Below, piece by piece: positions 8,466 to 17,652 of a stretch of DNA of 32,027 bases. The stretch comes from Paracoccaceae bacterium. GTDB lineage: Bacteria > Pseudomonadota > Alphaproteobacteria > Rhodobacterales > Rhodobacteraceae. Under the pieces are notes generated by a model that was given only the letters and a program-made list of their open reading frames with translations, made no database searches and was not told the origin of the DNA. The first letter of the stretch is position 1. The number at the start of each line of letters is the position of its first letter. The stretch covers positions 34,372-66,398 of the forward strand of contig JAHDDY010000011.1 in NCBI GenBank assembly GCA_020629115.1, in the 5' to 3' direction. A program made the translations under genes and the position numbers.

Positions 8466-11231
8466 ATGCTGACCATCCCCAAGGAAAAGATCCTCGGCAA
8501 GGCCAACGCCTATTGCCGCGACGCGCTCGAACGGGCCGCCAACCTCTGCATGCAGCAGGGCAACTACGAGGTGACGGTCGCCCATTTCCTCCATGCCCTG
8601 CTGGCGCAGCCCGCGAGCGATGCGTCGAAGATGCTGACGGCGCAGGGCATCGACGCGGACGACCTGCGCGCGCTGGTGGCGCGGTCCTTCGAGCAGATGA
8701 AGCGCGGGGCGGGCACGCTGCCGAGCATGTCGCCCATGGTGCTGGAGCTGATGCAGGAGGCCTATCTCATCGCCGCCGGCGAGCTGGAGGAGGACGAGAT
8801 CCGCACCGGCGCGGTACTGATCGCCGTGGCCGCCCGGCCCGACCGCTACTGCCACCTCTTCTTCTACGCCCCCTTCGAGGAGATGAGCGCCGCCGGGATG
8901 CGCCGGGATTTCGCCAGGATGACCGTCGGCTCGATGGAAGGCCCGACCGGCGACGCGGACGCCGCCGCCGCCGGCCCCGCCGCGCCCGCCCCCGCCGACC
9001 CGGACAGCGCGCTGGCCGCCTATGGCCGCTGCATCACGCGGCAGGCGCGCGAGGGCCTGATCGACCCGGTCTTCCGCCGCGACGCCGAGATCGCGCAGAT
9101 GAGCGACATCCTGTGCCGCCGCCGCAAGAACAACCCCATCCTCGTCGGCGAGGCCGGGGTCGGCAAGACCGCGCTGGCCGAGGGACTGGCGCTCAAGGTC
9201 GTGGAGGAGGACGTGCCCGCCGCCCTGATCGGGTCCGAGATCTGGGAGCTGGACCTCGGCGCGCTCCAGGCGGGGGCCTCCGTGAAGGGCGAGTTCGAGC
9301 GGCGGCTCAAGGCGGTGCTGGACGAGGCGATGGCGTCCGAGGCGAAGATCGTGCTGTTCATCGACGAGGCGCACACGCTGATCGGGGGCGGCGGGGCGCA
9401 GGGGAGCGGGGATGCCGCGAACCTGCTGAAGCCCGCGCTGGCCCGGGGCGCGCTGCGCGCCATCGCCGCGACCACCTGGTCGGAATACAAGAAGTACTTC
9501 GAGAAGGACCCCGCGCTGACCCGGCGCTTCCAGCTCATCAAGCTGGACGAGCCGACGCCGGAGCAGGCGGTCGACATGCTGCGCGGCCTGCGCGGGGCCT
9601 ACGAGCGCGCGCACGGGGTCTACGTCACCGACGCCGCGCTCCATGCCGCCGCCACGCTGTCGGCGCGCTACATCACCGGGCGGCAACTGCCGGACAAGGC
9701 GCTCGACGTGCTGGATACGGCCTGCGTGCGCGTCTCGGCGGCGATGACGGCCAAGCCCCGCGCGCTCGACTTCCTGGAGCGCGAGATCGTCCTGAAGCGC
9801 CGGGCGCTGGAGGCGATGGACCGCGATGCGCGCACCCGGGGCGAGGCGGCCCCGGACGCGGAGCGCGCCGCGCTGGAGGACCGGATCGCGGCCTACGAGG
9901 CCGAGGCGGCGACGCTGGAGGCGCACTGGCAGGAGGAGCGCGCGCTGGTGACGCGCATCCTCGACGCCCGCCGCGCGCTGAAGGACCCCGGGGAGGCGGC
10001 GCGGGACTACGACCCCGCCGACCCCCCCGCCGATGCCGAGATCGACGCCGCCCTCTTCGGTGAGCAGGACGCCCCCGCGCCCGACGATGCCCCCGACGAG
10101 GACGCCCTGCGCGCCGCCCTGCGCGAGGCCCGCGCCGCGCTGGCCGGGGCGACGCGCGACCGGCTCCCCGTCGTCGCCTACGAGGTCGGCGCGGAGGAGG
10201 TGGCGCAGGTCATCGGCGACTGGACCGGCATCCCCGCCTCGGCCATGGGCGAGGACGACGCGGCCCGCGTGCTGGCCCTGGGCGATACGCTCCGCGCCGT
10301 GGTCATGGGCCAGGACAACGCGCTGGCCGCCATCCACGACCGCCTCAAGGCCGCGCGCACCGATCTGGTGCGCGCCGACGCCCCGCGCGGGGTGTTCCTG
10401 CTCGTCGGCCCCTCGGGCGTCGGCAAGACCGAGACGGCGCTCCAGGTTGCCGAGCAGCTCTACGGCGGCCGCCAGTTCCTCACCACCGTCAATATGTCCG
10501 AATACCAGGAGAAACACACCGTCTCGCGCCTCATCGGCTCGCCGCCGGGCTATGTCGGCTATGGCGAGGGCGGCGTCCTGACGGAGGCCATCCGCAAGAA
10601 GCCGTATTCCGTCGTCCTGCTGGACGAGGTGGAGAAGGCGCATCCCGACATCATGAACCTGTTCTTCCAGGCCTTCGACAAGGGCGAGATCGCCGACGGG
10701 GAGGGGCGGGAGATCGACTGCAAGAACGTCGTGTTCTTCATGACCTCCAACCTCGGATCGGAGGCGCTGACGGACAATGCCGAGACGGTGATGGGGGCCT
10801 CGAACGACGCGCTGGAGAAGGCGCTGCGCCCGCATCTGCTTCAGCATTTCAAGCCCGCCCTCCTCGCGCGGATGCACGTCGTCTGCTTCAAGCCCCTGCC
10901 GCCCGAGATCATCGAGGCGATCGTCGAGCACAAGCTCGGCCAGCAGGCCCGGCGCCTGTACGAGACCCGGCGCGCGGCCCTCGAATGGACCCCGGCGGTG
11001 CGCGGGGCCATCGCGGAACTGTGCGGGCATACCGAGAACGGCGCGCGGGCGGTGGAGCAGGTCATCGACCGGCGGCTGACCCCCGTCATCGCCGAGGAGG
11101 CCCTGACGCGCATCGCGGGGGGCGCGCCGCTGAAGACCGTCCGCCTCGACCTGGATGTGGAGGACCAGCGCTTCCGCTTCGAGTTCCTGCCGCCCGCCGT
11201 CGAGGGCGAGGCGGAGGCCGCCGCGCCGTGA
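8466..11231 (+). CDS. tssH: T6SS AAA+ ATPase TssH (ClpV)
   Basis: This 921-aa ClpB-like AAA+ disaggregase recycles contracted TssBC sheath. The layout is an N-terminal Clp domain (about 1-150), an Ala/Pro linker, AAA1 with Walker A GEAGVGKT at 228-235 and Walker B VLFIDEAH at 296-303, and a middle region (about 420-530). AAA2 follows with Walker A GPSGVGKT at 648-655 and Walker B VVLLDEVEKAHP. The IGGGGAQGSGDAAN segment is typical of ClpV proteins rather than general ClpB, and the T6SS context settles the role. Both ATPase centres look intact. The stop TGA overlaps the GTG start of the next gene, so the activator is probably co-translated with it. Confidence 0.96.
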   Translation: MLTIPKEKILGKANAYCRDALERAANLCMQQGNYEVTVAHFLHALLAQPASDASKMLTAQGIDADDLRALVARSFEQMKRGAGTLPSMSPMVLELMQEAYLIAAGELEEDEIRTGAVLIAVAARPDRYCHLFFYAPFEEMSAAGMRRDFARMTVGSMEGPTGDADAAAAGPAAPAPADPDSALAAYGRCITRQAREGLIDPVFRRDAEIAQMSDILCRRRKNNPILVGEAGVGKTALAEGLALKVVEEDVPAALIGSEIWELDLGALQAGASVKGEFERRLKAVLDEAMASEAKIVLFIDEAHTLIGGGGAQGSGDAANLLKPALARGALRAIAATTWSEYKKYFEKDPALTRRFQLIKLDEPTPEQAVDMLRGLRGAYERAHGVYVTDAALHAAATLSARYITGRQLPDKALDVLDTACVRVSAAMTAKPRALDFLEREIVLKRRALEAMDRDARTRGEAAPDAERAALEDRIAAYEAEAATLEAHWQEERALVTRILDARRALKDPGEAARDYDPADPPADAEIDAALFGEQDAPAPDDAPDEDALRAALREARAALAGATRDRLPVVAYEVGAEEVAQVIGDWTGIPASAMGEDDAARVLALGDTLRAVVMGQDNALAAIHDRLKAARTDLVRADAPRGVFLLVGPSGVGKTETALQVAEQLYGGRQFLTTVNMSEYQEKHTVSRLIGSPPGYVGYGEGGVLTEAIRKKPYSVVLLDEVEKAHPDIMNLFFQAFDKGEIADGEGREIDCKNVVFFMTSNLGSEALTDNAETVMGASNDALEKALRPHLLQHFKPALLARMHVVCFKPLPPEIIEAIVEHKLGQQARRLYETRRAALEWTPAVRGAIAELCGHTENGARAVEQVIDRRLTPVIAEEALTRIAGGAPLKTVRLDLDVEDQRFRFEFLPPAVEGEAEAAAP

Positions 11232-12781
11232 CCGCCGCCGACGCCCCCATCCCCGATTTCGAGGCGCTGTTCGGCGCGCTCTGTCGTCTCGCCCAGGCCC
11301 CGGACGCGCCGGGCATCGTCGCCGATATCGACGCGCTGCTGCGCCGCTACACGGGCGCGGCGGCGTGCCATGTCCTGTGGCTCGACGACGCGCGCACCAC
11401 GCTGCGCCATCTGGGCCGGGGGATGGATCTGGCCTTCTCCATCGAGCGGGAGGGGTCCGGGGCCTGTCCCGCCTGCGCGGCGCTGCGCACGAATACGGTG
11501 GTGGGCGTGCGCGACCCGGCGCGCTGGGACCTGACGGCCCTCGCCCCGATCCTGACGCCCGGCGCGGGCCTCGTGGCGGCCCCGCTCACCTACGAATCGC
11601 GCGGGGCGCTCGGCGCGCTCGTCCTGACCGGGGGGACGGCGCCGGACACGGCGGCGCTGGAGGATGCCACCGGCGCGCTCCTCCTCCCGGCCGTCGCCGC
11701 GCTCGTCGACGCGCGGGTGAGCCATGCGCGACAGGCGCTCAACCTCACCCATCTCGCCACCTCCTACGACCGCGCCAACGCCGACCGCCGGCGGCTGCGC
11801 AGCGAGAAGGCGCGGACGGGGGCGGGGCTGCTCCTCGGCTCCTCCCCGCCGATGCAGGCGGTGCGCGAGACGCTGCACCGCGCGGCGCAGGTCACGACCC
11901 CCGTCCTGCTGCTGGGCGAGACCGGCTCGGGCAAGGAGCTGGCCGCCCGCGAGCTGCACGCCCAGTCGACGCGCGCGGGCAGGCCCTTCGTCGCCGTCAA
12001 CTGCGCCGCCCTCTCGCCGCAGCTTCTGGAAAGCGAGCTGTTCGGCCATGCGAAGGGCGCGTTCACCAGCGCCTCCGGCGAGCGCAAGGGGCTGATGCGC
12101 GAGGCGGACGGGGGCGTCCTGTTCCTCGACGAGGTGGGCGAGATGCCCCCCGCCCTGCAAAGCGCGCTGCTGCGCTCGATCCAGGAGCGCACGGTCCGCC
12201 CCGTGGGCACCAACCGCGAGATCCCGGTCGATTTCCGCCTCGTCTGCGCCACGCACCGCGATCTGGCGGCGATGGTCGCGGGCGGGACGTTCCGTGAGGA
12301 CCTCTACTACCGCATCCGCCGCATCGTCGTCGACATGCCGCCCCTGCGTGCCCTGTCCGGGGACATGCCCCTGCTGATGCGGCGCTTCGTCGATGCCTTC
12401 AACGTGCAGGAGAAGACCGGCGTGATGTTGGACGACGGCGCATGGCGGGCCTTGCACGCGCATCCCTTCCCCGGAAACGTGCGCGAGCTTCAGACCCTCG
12501 TGGAGCAGGCCTGCCTCGACCGCTTCCCGAACGGCCGCATCACCGACGCCACCTTCCGCGCCCTCCTCGCCCCCGAGGGCGTCATGGCCGGGGCCGGGGC
12601 CGAGGGCGGGGGCGAGGAGGGCGACGGGGTGACCGACCTGCGCTTGTCGGTCGATGATTACGAGAAGCGCCTGATCGCGCGGCGGCTCGCCCGGCTGGAC
12701 GGCGACCGGGCGCGCGCGGCGCAGAGCTTCAACCTTCCGAAAAGGACCTTCGCGGACCGATGCAGACGCTACGACCTCTGA
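11228..12781 (+). CDS. Sigma-54 activator of VasH type (GAF + AAA+ + Fis HTH)
   Basis: This 517-aa protein is a bacterial enhancer-binding protein. A GAF-like sensor region occupies about residues 25-165 and contains a C-P-A-C pair (Cys80, Cys83). The AAA+ domain follows: Walker A GETGSGKE at 230-237, the sigma-54 contact loop GAFTSA at 277-282, Walker B GGVLFLDE at 295-302, and [10 protein letters not shown] Fis-type helix-turn-helix (about 470-517) ends the protein. There is no receiver domain. T6SS-encoded members of this type (VasH) switch on hcp and tss promoters with RpoN. The loop is GAFTSA where most family members have GAFTGA. The start is GTG at 11228, overlapping the clpV stop, with GGAGG ten bases upstream. 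No -12/-24 promoter was seen in the window. Confidence 0.88.
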   Translation: MTAADAPIPDFEALFGALCRLAQAPDAPGIVADIDALLRRYTGAAACHVLWLDDARTTLRHLGRGMDLAFSIEREGSGACPACAALRTNTVVGVRDPARWDLTALAPILTPGAGLVAAPLTYESRGALGALVLTGGTAPDTAALEDATGALLLPAVAALVDARVSHARQALNLTHLATSYDRANADRRRLRSEKARTGAGLLLGSSPPMQAVRETLHRAAQVTTPVLLLGETGSGKELAARELHAQSTRAGRPFVAVNCAALSPQLLESELFGHAKGAFTSASGERKGLMREADGGVLFLDEVGEMPPALQSALLRSIQERTVRPVGTNREIPVDFRLVCATHRDLAAMVAGGTFREDLYYRIRRIVVDMPPLRALSGDMPLLMRRFVDAFNVQEKTGVMLDDGAWRALHAHPFPGNVRELQTLVEQACLDRFPNGRITDATFRALLAPEGVMAGAGAEGGGEEGDGVTDLRLSVDDYEKRLIARRLARLDGDRARAAQSFNLPKRTFADRCRRYDL

Positions 12782-13518
12782 CCGCGCTCGCCGTGGCGGC
12801 CCTCCTCGCCGTCCCCGACGCCCGCGCCGCCGCCGACGCCGATACCGATGCGGCGGCCTGCCTGCGCCAGCACGACCCGCGCACGCGGCTCTCGTGCTAC
12901 GACGAGGCGATGGGCTACATGCCCGTCGTCCCGCGCCCCGCCGCGTCGCCGGCCCTGACCGTCGCGCCGAGGACGCGCTACGGGCGCTTCCTCGACGGTC
13001 TGTTCGCGGGTCAGGCGGCGGGGGGCGGCGCGCGCCTGACCGTGATCGACCCCGCCACGGGCCGCGCCCTCGCCCGTGCCGAAGCCGGATCGGATGCCTT
13101 CGCGGACCTTCTGGCGAGCGACCCGGCGGAGAACGACGTCTACCTGACCGTCCTCGGCCGCGAGACGGGGGCGGAGGTGGGGGCGGCCCGGCTGGTGCTG
13201 GCCTGCGAGCAGGACATCACCCAGATGATCGTCCTGTGGACCGGAACCCTGCGCGCGGGGGCGGCCCCCGCCCGCCTGCGCACCGACGACGGCACGGGCG
13301 AGACGCTGCGCACCACCATGCGCGTCATCGACAACGGCCATGCCAGCCGCGCGCCCCGGGGCATCGAGGCCATCGACCTGCTCAAGGCCCTGCGCGGGCA
13401 CGACCGGCTCCAGATCTCGGTGGATCAGGACACCCATGCGACCCGCTCGGCCCTGTTCGACATAGCCGATCTCGCCCGCAACCTGCGCCTTCACGCGCGC
13501 CGCTGCGGCTGGCCGTAG
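12760..13518 (+). CDS. tagO: T6SS-associated periplasmic protein, TagO/VasI family
   Basis: This 252-aa protein starts with a signal peptide (hydrophobic residues about 7-22, likely cleavage after the Ala-rich DARAA). The mature part opens with ACLRQHDPRTRLSCYDEAMG, which is the VasI/TagO pattern of a Cys followed by RL.CYD. LACEQDITQMIVLW follows in the centre, and two Cys-containing strands end in RRCGWP. Family members are periplasmic accessory proteins encoded with T6SS; their exact role varies. The gene overlaps the 3' end of the sigma-54 activator by 22 bases, which makes it the last gene of the T6SS block before the palindromic element at 13526. Confidence 0.75.
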   Translation: MQTLRPLTALAVAALLAVPDARAAADADTDAAACLRQHDPRTRLSCYDEAMGYMPVVPRPAASPALTVAPRTRYGRFLDGLFAGQAAGGGARLTVIDPATGRALARAEAGSDAFADLLASDPAENDVYLTVLGRETGAEVGAARLVLACEQDITQMIVLWTGTLRAGAAPARLRTDDGTGETLRTTMRVIDNGHASRAPRGIEAIDLLKALRGHDRLQISVDQDTHATRSALFDIADLARNLRLHARRCGWP

Positions 13519-13525
13519 CCCTTGG

Positions 13526-13613
13526 AGTGAAACGCGATCAAGTCGGGTCAGGAATTGCGCCAAGACGTGCGCATTTCCTGACGCTCCGTGGCTCGACCTG
13601 ATCGCGTTTCACT
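13526..13613. repeat. Nested palindromic element between T6SS block and pth
   Basis: An outer inverted repeat of 20 bases (13526-13545 with 13594-13613, one mismatch) encloses a second inverted repeat of 14 bases (13547-13560 with 13569-13582, one mismatch) around an 8-base loop. The outer arms contain GAAACGCGATCA and its complement TGATCGCGTTTC. The two stems are separated by one base on the left and eleven on the right. There is no T tract, so it is not a classic terminator, though it could fold strongly in RNA from either strand. The form fits a REP/MITE-like mobile palindrome. Only one copy was seen in the window. Confidence 0.75.
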
Positions 13614-13664
13614 ATAGCCCGCGGGTCTGGTATGCAGCCCCCGCGAACCAGGGAGGGTCCGGTC

Positions 13665-14351
13665 ATGCTCATCTTCGTCGGCCTTGGCAATCCGGGCAGC
13701 CAGTATGCCGGGCATCGCCACAACGTCGGCTTCATGGCGGTCGACGCCATCGCCGACGCCCACGGCTTCGGCCCGGACCAGCGCAAGTTCCAGGGCCACG
13801 TGCGCGAGGGGCGGCTGGGGACGGAGAAGGTGATCGCGCTCAGGCCCGGCACCTACATGAACGAGAGCGGGCGCGCGGTGGGCGAGGCGCTGCGCTTCTA
13901 CAAGCTGGACCCCGGGGACGTGATCGTCTTCCACGACGAGCTGGACCTCGCCCCCGGCAAGCTGCGCTGCAAGACGGGGGGCGGGCATGCGGGGCATAAC
14001 GGCCTGCGCTCGATCCATGCCCATATCGGGGCGGACTACCACCGCGTGCGTCTCGGCATCGGCCATCCGGGGCACAAGTCGAAGGTCGCCGGCTACGTGC
14101 TGCACGATTTCGCCAAGGCCGACCGCGACTGGCTCGACCCCCTGCTGGACGGCATCGCGAAGGCCGCGCCCCTGCTGGCGAAGGGCGAGCGGGACCGCTT
14201 CCAGAGCGACGTGGCCCGGGACGTGCAAGACGATGCATCGACCAGGACGCCCCCGAAGCCCGCTCCCTCTCCCGCGTCCGGCGCCCGCCGGGACGGGACG
14301 GCAGAACCGAAGGGCGCGTTCGACGCATTGAAGAACCTGTTCCGCGACTGA
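13665..14351 (+). CDS. pth: Peptidyl-tRNA hydrolase
   Basis: Pth cleaves peptidyl-tRNAs released from stalled ribosomes. The N-terminus [20 protein letters not shown] carries the conserved Asn9 and catalytic His19. GTYMNESG and [10 protein letters not shown] supply the substrate-binding Asn and the Asp, and [13 protein letters not shown] follows. The ATG at 13665 is chosen over one at 13632 because it begins at the family's usual first residue and has GGAGGG eight bases upstream. The protein is 228 aa with a basic, Pro-rich C-terminal extension of about 40 residues, as in other alphaproteobacteria. In many alphaproteobacteria pth follows rplY directly; here rplY lies about 4.3 kb away on the other strand. 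Confidence 0.96.
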   Translation: MLIFVGLGNPGSQYAGHRHNVGFMAVDAIADAHGFGPDQRKFQGHVREGRLGTEKVIALRPGTYMNESGRAVGEALRFYKLDPGDVIVFHDELDLAPGKLRCKTGGGHAGHNGLRSIHAHIGADYHRVRLGIGHPGHKSKVAGYVLHDFAKADRDWLDPLLDGIAKAAPLLAKGERDRFQSDVARDVQDDASTRTPPKPAPSPASGARRDGTAEPKGAFDALKNLFRD

Positions 14352-14355
14352 GCGC

Positions 14356-15135
14356 ATGTCGCCGGACGGGTCTGACCCGGAGGCGACCAACGTGGACACC
14401 GATGCACCAACCCCGTTCGGACGGCGGATACCGTCTTCCGCCCCGAAGGCGGATTTCGACCCGGGCGGCCCCTCTCCCCGCCCTGCTGCCGCGGCCGAGA
14501 CGGTCCTGATGTGGCTGGCCGGGGCCGGATACCGCCCGAAGGAGGCGGCGCGCGCCCGTGGCCTCGTGCCCACCGCCATGGGGGCGGAGGAGGCGGCGGA
14601 CCGCCTGTTCGACGTCGTGCCCCCCGACGACCCCCTGCCCGCGGCCCGGATGCGCGCCGAGATCCTCGCCAGCCTCCACCGCGAGGCCCCGACCGACCCG
14701 CGCGTGCGCGATATCGTGGAGGCCGACCCGATCCTCGTCGCCGACCCGCGCACCGGCTGGCTCGTGACCGAGACGATGTTCCAGGCCCGGCTCGCCCTGT
14801 TCGATGCGGTGGCGACCCTGCTGGAGACCCCGCTTCCCGACGACGCGGCGACGGCGGAGATGCGCGCGACCCTGATCGCCGCCTACGAGCACCTCTCCCC
14901 CGAGAGCCAGCGGGAATGGTGCTACAGCGAACTGCGGCTGGAGCAGGGCGTCCTCTTCCTCGAAACGCGCCGCCCCGGCGACCTGATGACCCTCGCCGCC
15001 ATGCTGCGCCCCGTCCACGAGGCGGACGGACCGTGGCGCTCCATGCGTCTCTTCGGGCTTGCCGCCGCGATGAGCGATACGGCGGAGGGGCAGGCGGTGC
15101 CGGTGGCCGACCTGCTGACCATGGCGGACGGCTGA
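14356..15135 (+). CDS. Conserved-looking helical protein of unknown function
   Basis: I do not recognise this protein (259 aa from the ATG at 14356). It begins four bases after the pth stop, so it is probably co-transcribed with pth. A GTG at 14392 in the same frame has a better Shine-Dalgarno (GGAGG, spacing 8) and would give 247 aa; the start is therefore uncertain. The first 45 residues are Pro/Asp-rich and probably disordered. The rest is mostly helical and acidic, with no signal peptide or membrane segment. Two regions look structured: VLMWLAGAGYRPKEAARARG and LRLEQGVLFLETRRPGDLM. Codon use matches its neighbours. Confidence 0.75.
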   Translation: MSPDGSDPEATNVDTDAPTPFGRRIPSSAPKADFDPGGPSPRPAAAAETVLMWLAGAGYRPKEAARARGLVPTAMGAEEAADRLFDVVPPDDPLPAARMRAEILASLHREAPTDPRVRDIVEADPILVADPRTGWLVTETMFQARLALFDAVATLLETPLPDDAATAEMRATLIAAYEHLSPESQREWCYSELRLEQGVLFLETRRPGDLMTLAAMLRPVHEADGPWRSMRLFGLAAAMSDTAEGQAVPVADLLTMADG

Positions 15136-15177
15136 CCCCGCCCCGTCCGCTTTATCCTGCGCCGCCGCGCCCCATGT

Positions 15178-15203
15178 GATACGCCGTCTCGAAACGACGT
15201 ATC
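15178..15203 (+). promoter_or_regulatory. Inverted repeat in the rnr leader
   Basis: Ten-base arms GATACGCCGT and ACGACGTATC (one mismatch) flank a six-base loop and end 16 bases before the rnr ATG. It could be an operator or a leader hairpin in the rnr mRNA. RNase R unwinds and degrades structured RNA, so feedback on its own leader is conceivable but is only a guess. Confidence 0.35.
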
Positions 15204-15219
15204 TGCCCCGGGGACCCTC

Positions 15220-17478
15220 ATGGCGCATGGCCTGCCGACCAAGGACGAACTGCTGGACTTCCTGCGCGAGGCGCCGGCCAAGACCGGCAAGCGCGAGATC
15301 GCCCGCGCCTTCAAGGTCAAGGGGGCCGACCGCATCCGCCTGAAGGAGATGCTGTCCGAACTGGCCGACGAGGGGTTGATCGCCCGGGGCCGGCGGCGCA
15401 CCTATACGGGCGATCCGACCAGACTGCCCCCCGTGACGGTGGTCGATATCGTCCGCACCGACTGCGACGGCGAGCTTGTCGCCGTGCCCCATACCTGGGA
15501 GCACGAGGAGATCACCCCCCCCGCCATCGTCTTCGCTGCCGCGCGGAAGGGCGACCCGGCGCTCGGCGTCGGCGACCGGGTGCTCGCCAAGCTGCGTCCG
15601 CTGGAAGGGGACGAGGGCTACGCCTACGAGGCGACCCCCATCAAGAAGCTGCAATCGAAGCGCCGCGCGGTCGGCGTCTTCCGCGCGCAGGGGGAGGGCG
15701 GGCGCATCCTGCCCGTGAGCAAGAAGGAGGACCGCGAGCTGCGCGTCGAGCCGGAGAACGCGAACGGCGCGGCGGATGGCGAGCTGGTGCAGGTCGAGAT
15801 CCTCGGCGGCGCGCGCTACGGCCTGCCCTCGGCCAAGGTGATCGAGCGCATCGGCGATGTCGGCGCGCCGCGCACCATCTCCCTCATCGCCATCCACGAA
15901 CACGGCATCGAGACCGAATTCTCCGAGGAGGCGCTGGAGATCGCCGCGCGCGCGGAACCCGTCACCTCGCTCAAGGGACGCGAGGATCTGCGCGCGATCC
16001 CCTTCGTCACCATCGACCCGGAGGACGCGCGCGACCACGACGACGCCGTCTACGCCCAGCCCGACGAAGACCCCGCGAACGAGGGCGGGCATGTCCTGTG
16101 GGTCGCCATCGCCGACGTCGCCCATTACGTCCGCCCCGGCACGGCGCTGGACCGGGAGGCGCGTCTGCGCGGCAACTCGGCCTACTTCCCCGACCGGGTG
16201 GTGCCGATGCTGCCCGACAGCCTGTCGGGCGACCTGTGCTCGCTGCACGAGGGGGTGGACCGGCCCTGCCTCGGCGTGCGGATCGTGCTGGATGCGCAGG
16301 GCCGCAAGAAGGGCCATGCCTTCTTCCGCGCCCTCATGCGCTCGGCCGCCAGCCTGACCTACGAGGATGCGCAGGCCATGGCCGACGGGCTCTACGACGG
16401 CCCGCACGATGCCCTGCGCGAGGGGGTGGTGGAGCCGCTCTACGCCGCCTACCGCGCCCTCGTCGACGCCCGCGAGCGCCGTCAGCCGCTCGACCTGGAC
16501 CTGCCGGAGCGGCGCGTGATCCTGAACGAGGCCGGCGAGGTCGAGAGCATCGCCCTGCGCGCGCGCTTCGACGCGCACAGGCTGATCGAGGAATGCATGG
16601 TCCTCGCCAACGTCTGCGCCGCCGAGACGCTGGAGGCGAAGCGCACCGAACTGGTCTACCGCGTCCACGAGCCGCCGCAGGAGGACCGCATCGAATCCCT
16701 GCGCGAGACGGTGCGCTCCATCGGCCTGAGCTTCGCCAAGGGCCAGCGCGTCACCCCCGCCATCCTCAACCGCGCCCTGCGCGAGGCATCGAGGACCGAG
16801 TTCTCCGAGACCGTGAGCATCGCCGTCCTGCGCGCCCAGACGCAGGCGTATTACAGCCCCGAGAACCTCGGCCATTTCGGGCTGAACCTCGCCCGCTACG
16901 CCCATTTCACCTCACCCATCCGCCGCTATGCCGACCTGATCGTCCACCGCGCGCTCATCGCGGCGCTGGGGCTGGGGGCGGACCCGAAGCAGGACGGGCT
17001 GGGCGCGGAGGAGGCCGCCCGGCTGGAGGACACGGCAACGCTCATCTCCCAGGCCGAGCGCCGCGCCATGATGGCCGAGCGTGACAGCACCGATCGCTAC
17101 CTCGCCGCCTACATGGCCGAGCGCATCGGGGCCGAGTTCGAGGGGCTGGTCTCCGGCGTCGCGCGCTTCGGCCTGTTCGTGAAGCTCGACGAGACCGGCG
17201 CGGACGGGCTGGTCCCCGTCTCCTCGCTGGGCGACGACTACTACCACCACGACGCCGAGACCGGCACCCTGACCGGCGACCGCTCGGGCCGCACCTTCCG
17301 CCTCGGCCAGCGCGTGACCGTACGGCTGGAGGAGGCGGTCCCGCTCACCGGCGGCCTGCGCTTCACGCTGCTGGAGGGCGGCGAGGCGGGGGGGCGGCCG
17401 GGCCGAAAACCGAAGTCCGGCCCCCGCCATCGCCCGAAATCGACCTTCCGCGCGCGCCGGGGAAAACCGCGCGGGTAG
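15220..17478 (+). CDS. rnr: Ribonuclease R
   Basis: This 752-aa 3'-5' exoribonuclease degrades structured RNA and takes part in mRNA and rRNA turnover. An N-terminal winged helix (about 1-70; KREIARAFKVKGADRIRLKEM) is followed by OB/cold-shock-like domains (about 75-240). The RNB catalytic domain (about 250-590) has the acidic active-site string TIDPEDARDHDDAVYA at 264-279. A C-terminal S1 domain (about 635-720; FEGLVSGVARFGLFVKLDE) is followed by a strongly basic, Lys/Arg-rich tail. SPIRRYADLIVHRAL is the usual RNase II/R signature. A GGGGA lies just upstream of the ATG. All metal-binding Asp residues look present. Confidence 0.97.
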   Translation: MAHGLPTKDELLDFLREAPAKTGKREIARAFKVKGADRIRLKEMLSELADEGLIARGRRRTYTGDPTRLPPVTVVDIVRTDCDGELVAVPHTWEHEEITPPAIVFAAARKGDPALGVGDRVLAKLRPLEGDEGYAYEATPIKKLQSKRRAVGVFRAQGEGGRILPVSKKEDRELRVEPENANGAADGELVQVEILGGARYGLPSAKVIERIGDVGAPRTISLIAIHEHGIETEFSEEALEIAARAEPVTSLKGREDLRAIPFVTIDPEDARDHDDAVYAQPDEDPANEGGHVLWVAIADVAHYVRPGTALDREARLRGNSAYFPDRVVPMLPDSLSGDLCSLHEGVDRPCLGVRIVLDAQGRKKGHAFFRALMRSAASLTYEDAQAMADGLYDGPHDALREGVVEPLYAAYRALVDARERRQPLDLDLPERRVILNEAGEVESIALRARFDAHRLIEECMVLANVCAAETLEAKRTELVYRVHEPPQEDRIESLRETVRSIGLSFAKGQRVTPAILNRALREASRTEFSETVSIAVLRAQTQAYYSPENLGHFGLNLARYAHFTSPIRRYADLIVHRALIAALGLGADPKQDGLGAEEAARLEDTATLISQAERRAMMAERDSTDRYLAAYMAERIGAEFEGLVSGVARFGLFVKLDETGADGLVPVSSLGDDYYHHDAETGTLTGDRSGRTFRLGQRVTVRLEEAVPLTGGLRFTLLEGGEAGGRPGRKPKSGPRHRPKSTFRARRGKPRG

Positions 17479-17562
17479 GGTTGCTTGCGGTATCCAAACA
17501 CCTCAAATGACTCAAGAAACGCCTATAACCCGCTTCCATCGTTGAAAAAAATTGCTTTCGCC

Positions 17563-17592
17563 TGTCGCATTTGTTTGTAGAGCCGCTATAAT
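17563..17592 (+). promoter_or_regulatory. Putative promoter with perfect TATAAT
   Basis: A perfect -10 hexamer TATAAT lies at 17587-17592 within an AT-rich stretch that contrasts with the surrounding GC-rich DNA. The -35 (about 17563-17568, TGTCGC) is weak. It points into the secreted Q/P/T-rich gene with a leader of about 55 bases. Confidence 0.55.
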
Positions 17593-17608
17593 TGGGCTAC
17601 GGTAAGCA

Positions 17609-17628
17609 CAACACGCAACGACGTGTTG
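17609..17628 (+). promoter_or_regulatory. Perfect hairpin in the 5' leader
   Basis: CAACACG, a six-base loop, then CGTGTTG form a perfect seven-base-pair stem located between the TATAAT promoter and the ribosome-binding site. It could be an operator, or an RNA element stabilising the leader. Confidence 0.45.
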
Positions 17629-17652
17629 GATCGAGACAGGAGAGCACGAGCA

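Noticed and set aside
6267-11030. Very long open frame of 1587 codons on the minus strand
   Set aside because: It is antisense to tssK, tssL and clpV, has an Arg/Gly/Ala/His-rich shadow composition, no ribosome site and no recognisable domain. Such frames are expected in GC-rich DNA opposite real genes.
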